Shown here: piece by piece, positions 52,291 to 55,091 of the stretch
Numbering within the stretch: the first letter of the stretch is position 1
Layout of the letters: each line of letters starts with the position of its first letter
From: Sphingomonas sp. TREG-RG-20F-R18-01
Lineage (GTDB): Bacteria; Pseudomonadota; Alphaproteobacteria; Sphingomonadales; Sphingomonadaceae
Length of the DNA: 55,091 nt
Direction: 5' to 3'
NCBI RefSeq assembly: GCF_022662475.1
Contig: NZ_JAKNQQ010000013.1
Location: 1-55,091 of the forward strand
The notes under the pieces: model-generated
Databases searched by the model: none
Seen by the model: the letters and a program-made list of their open reading frames with translations, nothing else
What the model was told of the DNA's origin: nothing
Program-made: the position numbers and the translations under genes

Positions 52291-53771
52291 GCGTTCTGCT
52301 GGCTCTCGCGCTGGCGGCCGCCGGACCGATTGTCACGACCGATGACGGTCCGGTCCGCGGTGCGGCGACCGCGGGCGGCGGCGCGGTGTTCCGGGGTATC
52401 CGCTATGGTGCCCCGCCGACGGGGGCGCTGCGCTGGCGGGCGCCGGTCCGGCCGCGTCGCTGGACCACGCCCATAGCGGCGGTCGCGGACCATGCGGCCT
52501 GTCCGCAATCCGACTATGGCACGTGGAACCGCGCCGCCGCGCGGGGGGGATCGGAAGACTGCCTGTTCGTCGACGTCCGCACCCCGCGCCTGACGCCCAC
52601 CGCTAAGCTCCCGGTGCTGGTCTGGATTCACGGCGGCGGCAATCGCGGCGGGGCCGGCGGTGGCACCGTCGAAAGCCGGATCACCGAGCGCGGGATTGTG
52701 GTGGTCGGCATCCAATATCGGCTGGGAGCGCTCGGGTTCCTCAGCCACGCCGCGCTGAGCGCCGAGGACGGTGGGCATTCGGGCAATTACGCGCTGATGG
52801 ACCAGCAACTCGCCCTTCGCTGGGTGCAACGGAACATCGCGCGGTTCGGGGGAGATCCGCGGCGGGTGACGATCGCGGGCGAATCCGCCGGAGCACAGGA
52901 CGTCGCGCTGCAACAGCTGTCCCCGCTGGCGCACGGGCTGTTCCACGCGGCGATCCAGGAAAGCGGGACGGCCGGGTTCGGCGTGCCGCCGCGCAGCCTG
53001 GCGCAGAACGAGGCGGTGGGCGCGCTTTTCGCTCGGGCGGCCGGTCTCGCCCCCGACGGCACCGCCGCGCAACTCCGCGCGCTTCCGGTCGATCGCGTCC
53101 TCGCGGCGCAGGACGCGATCGTGGCGCCTGGGCTCGAGGACAACAGCTTCATCTGGCTACAGGCCGTGGTCGATGGACGCGTGTTACCCGATACGCCCGC
53201 GCGTCTGCTCGCGCGCGGACGCGTCAACCCCGTCCCGCTGATCATCGGGACCAACGCGCGCGAGTTGCCGTTGCACGGTGACCTGTCGGCCGCACCCGGG
53301 ATCGTGACGCGGGCCTTCGGTAGCCACGCCGGCGCGGCGCTGGCCTATTATGGGTTGGCTCCGGGACGGATGCCCGTGTCAGACCCCCGGCTCGGCAGCA
53401 CCACCGACCAGATCGCCACGGACCTGACCTTCCGCTGCCCGACACGTGTTACCGCCGCAGCCGTGGCCGGGTACGGCGGATCGGTCTGGCAATATGCCTA
53501 TGATTATACGGCACCGGACGGAACAGCGGTAACGCACGGAAGCGAGCTGCGCAGCGTGTTTGGCACCCCCGCAACCGGGCTCGAACGTGGAGCGCCGCCG
53601 CTACAATCCTATTGGGTGCAGTTCGTCCGGACCGGTAATCCGAACGCAACCGGCTCGGCACCCTGGCCGGAGATCACGGCGACCAGCCCGCACGCACTTG
53701 CATTCACCAATGCTGGGCCGATCGTGCGCGATGCAACCCGACTGCCCTGCCTCTGGCGCAATGCAGCTTGA
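52287..53771 (+). CDS. Type-B carboxylesterase
   Basis: 494 residues starting at GTG 52287 (4-bp overlap with the SGNH gene). A short signal (VSVLLALALAAAGPI) precedes the alpha/beta-hydrolase. Landmarks are FRGIRYGAPPTGALRW, SEDCLFVDVRTP, VLVWIHGGGNRGG (oxyanion hole), TIAGESAGA (Ser200 nucleophile) and VTHGSELRSVFG (catalytic His). It cleaves carboxylic esters; substrate could be acyl groups on the glycan. Last gene of the operon. Confidence 0.9.
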   Translation: MSVLLALALAAAGPIVTTDDGPVRGAATAGGGAVFRGIRYGAPPTGALRWRAPVRPRRWTTPIAAVADHAACPQSDYGTWNRAAARGGSEDCLFVDVRTPRLTPTAKLPVLVWIHGGGNRGGAGGGTVESRITERGIVVVGIQYRLGALGFLSHAALSAEDGGHSGNYALMDQQLALRWVQRNIARFGGDPRRVTIAGESAGAQDVALQQLSPLAHGLFHAAIQESGTAGFGVPPRSLAQNEAVGALFARAAGLAPDGTAAQLRALPVDRVLAAQDAIVAPGLEDNSFIWLQAVVDGRVLPDTPARLLARGRVNPVPLIIGTNARELPLHGDLSAAPGIVTRAFGSHAGAALAYYGLAPGRMPVSDPRLGSTTDQIATDLTFRCPTRVTAAAVAGYGGSVWQYAYDYTAPDGTAVTHGSELRSVFGTPATGLERGAPPLQSYWVQFVRTGNPNATGSAPWPEITATSPHALAFTNAGPIVRDATRLPCLWRNAA

Positions 53772-53814
53772 GCTTGCAAGACGACACGAATTTGACGTCG
53801 CATAGCGACGCAAG

Positions 53815-53868
53815 GACCTCAAGAGCCGCGCCCGCCCCGCAAAGTTATTGGAGCGCGGCGTGGAGGTC
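53815..53868 (+). terminator. Two-step hairpin after the operon
   Basis: Outer arms GACCTC/GAGGTC and inner arms GCCGCGC/GCGCGGC are both perfect, with small internal bulges and a 21-nt loop. It lies 44 bp after the esterase stop. There is no T-run; it may terminate the operon or be a foreign palindrome. The rest of 53772-53975 shows no gene. Confidence 0.4.
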
Positions 53869-53975
53869 TTATCGGTAGGCCTGCGGCGACGATCGATCAT
53901 TTGCTCGCTGCGCAAGCGTATGGCGTCGTGCCGGTAGCCCCCACCAGAGTGTTCCCGGCGAGACGTGGCTAGAAC

Positions 53976-54179
53976 AAGGCTGAATACGGCTATACCGATC
54001 TCGCCGACGTAACTGGAGCCCCCAAGCGCCAAGCGGACCATTGCCCTGGCTATTGGTGGTCGGAGCAGATGAGATATTACTATCTGCTGTTTTCGGACAC
54101 GCCGCGGTTCGATTACAATCGCAACTACCTATCGACCGAAGGCAATGTTCTGATGGGCTTTAAGCGCACATCAGCCTGA
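53976..54179 (+). pseudogene. GH47 alpha-mannosidase C-terminal remnant (tentative)
   Basis: 67 codons without a start read AEYGYTDLADVTGAPKRQAD, GYWWSEQMRYYYLLFSDTPR, NYLSTEGNVLMGFKR and TGA 54177. The pattern (S.W..EQ.KYYYLLFSD...F.Y...YLSTEGNV) resembles the C-terminal end of GH47 mannosidases. The upstream body is gone. It may have been the next gene of the second glycan locus before rearrangement. Confidence 0.5.
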
Positions 54180-54241
54180 TTGGTGTACGCTACTCAGGTT
54201 AATATCCCCGGCATGTCGACGCCTGCTCGGATGCAGGCGCT

Positions 54242-54245
54242 CTAG
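54242..54245. repeat. Target-site duplication CTAG, left
   Basis: CTAG directly left of the IS5-type element; matched by CTAG at 55082-55085. Confidence 0.75.
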
Positions 54246-55081
54246 GGTCAGGACCCATAAACGGTATTCCCTTGGCGGCGCGAATGTGATTCAGGCTCGA
54301 CGACAGCAGGAGCGTGAGTTTGAGCGAGTTCTGGTTTAGTGAAGAGCAGTTCGAGCGGCTACGGCCGTTGCTGCCGGACAAGGTTCGAGGGGTTGCGCGG
54401 GTTGATGACCGGCGTGTGATCAGCGGCATCGTCCATGTGGTGAGATCGGGCGGTCGCTGGGTCGATGCACCGGCCTGCTACGGTCCGAGAAAGACGCTCT
54501 ACAACCGGTTCGTCCGGTGGGCGGCGAAAGGCATCTGGCAAGAGATCTTCGTCACGCTGGCGGCAGCGGGTGGACCGCCTGCCGAAGTTCTGATCGACAG
54601 CACGCATATGAAGGCCCACCGCTCAGCGGGCGGCGGAAAATGGGGGCGCTCGTCCAGGCGATCGGGATCAGCCGAGGTGGTCGCAACAGCAAGCTTCACG
54701 CGCTCACCGACGGCGAAGGTCGCCCGCTCCGCTTCCTGCTGACCGGCGGTAACGTCGCCGACTGCCGTGCTGCCGATGTCCTGCTCGACGATCTCGCGCC
54801 GCGCACCATCGTCTTGGCGGACAAGGCATATGACAGCAACGCGATCCGCGACCTGATCGAGCGCCAGGGTGCCGTGCCCAACATCCCCTTCGAGGCGAAC
54901 CGGCGCTGGGAAAAGCTGCTTCTCGCGCTCGCTCTACAAAGGCCGAAACGCGGTCGAGCGCATGTTCTGCCGCCTAAAGAATTATCGCCGCATCGCTACG
55001 CGCTACGACAAGCTCGCCACAAACTTCCTCGGCGCGATCTACCTCGTGGCAGCCGTTACCTTGTGGTTATGAGTCCTGACC
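54246..55081 (+). mobile_element. IS5-family (IS427-type) insertion sequence, complete ends
   Basis: 836 bp bounded by inverted repeats: GGTCAGGACCCATAA at the left and its near-complement TTATGAGTCCTGACC at the right (one mismatch). Flanking CTAG on both sides is the duplication typical of the IS427 group. The ends are fresh, but the transposase has an extra frameshift. Confidence 0.88.
54314..55072 (+). pseudogene. IS5-family transposase with two frame changes
   Basis: GTG 54314 opens SLSEFWFSEEQFERLRPLLP, with the DDE first Asp in EVLIDSTHMKAHRSAGGGK. Around 54640 the frame changes (GGAAAATGGGGGCG), which may be the programmed shift of IS427 elements, and continues ALVQAIGISRGG, FLLTGGNVADC, VLADKAYDSN (second Asp). 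Near 54910 an extra base shifts it again to SLYKGRNAVERMFCRLKNYR (Glu) and the end FLGAIYLVAAVTLWL. The second shift is not expected, so this copy is probably inactive. Confidence 0.8.
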
Positions 55082-55085
55082 CTAG
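55082..55085. repeat. Target-site duplication CTAG, right
   Basis: CTAG directly right of the IS5-type element, matching 54242-54245. Confidence 0.75.
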
Positions 55086-55091
55086 AACCGC

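Noticed and set aside
1..55091. CRISPR arrays, tRNA or rRNA genes
   Set aside because: No regularly spaced repeats, cloverleaf-like sequence with CCA context or rRNA signature was seen.

Overview
The window reads as chromosomal DNA of a sphingomonad-like alphaproteobacterium (Sphingomonas or a close relative). This rests on high GC coding sequence, several very large TonB-dependent receptors, a flavin-dependent halogenase beside one of them, and DUF2254/DUF389-type membrane proteins. The assignment is an inference from gene content; no rRNA, tRNA or CRISPR array was recognised.

Region 1 (1-10.9 kb) is a compact glycan-utilisation locus. It holds a GH3 glucosidase cut by the window edge, an Oar-like TonB receptor with a carboxypeptidase-regulatory N-terminus, a PF10091/GH144-type enzyme (endo-beta-1,2-glucanase family), a GPH-family sugar symporter, a second GH3 glucosidase and a LacI-type regulator. 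Near-identical palindromes around TGTAACCGGTTACA lie in all three divergent promoter regions, so the whole set looks like one LacI regulon, plausibly for beta-1,2-glucan or sophoro-oligosaccharides.

Region 2 (10.9-20.5 kb) is a graveyard of plasmid and mobile genes. It contains a tyrosine-recombinase fragment, an intact-looking RelE/XRE toxin-antitoxin pair, an McrBC restriction system with two early stops in mcrB and a damaged mcrB-mcrC junction, an antitoxin beside a broken PIN toxin, a plasmid replication-initiator (RPA) pseudogene, and the 3' part of a TonB siderophore-receptor gene.

Region 3 (20.5-34.4 kb) has a divergent cluster of four membrane proteins (CPA1 antiporter, DUF389, DUF2254, an APC-like protein) and an orphan tyrosine recombinase with a changed catalytic residue. 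It also has a small SPFH-protein operon, a DUF3857/transglutaminase/TPR protein and a pepsin-like secreted aspartic protease. A 21-nt motif recurs four times, three of them at or within 11 nt of gene ends.

Region 4 (34.4-36.5 kb) is a decayed IS3-family element lying where a sensor histidine kinase used to be, leaving an orphan OmpR-type response regulator.

Region 5 (36.5-54.2 kb) is a second glycan locus. The minus strand carries a ROK kinase, a ROK repressor, a flavin-dependent halogenase and a TIGR01782-type TonB receptor. The plus strand carries GH3 (ExoP-like), GH2 with a LamG-like domain, a sugar-porter MFS, an SGNH hydrolase and a type-B carboxylesterase, the last four translationally coupled. 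A GH47 remnant follows. The window ends in a complete IS5-family (IS427-type) copy with inverted repeats and a CTAG target duplication, but a broken transposase.
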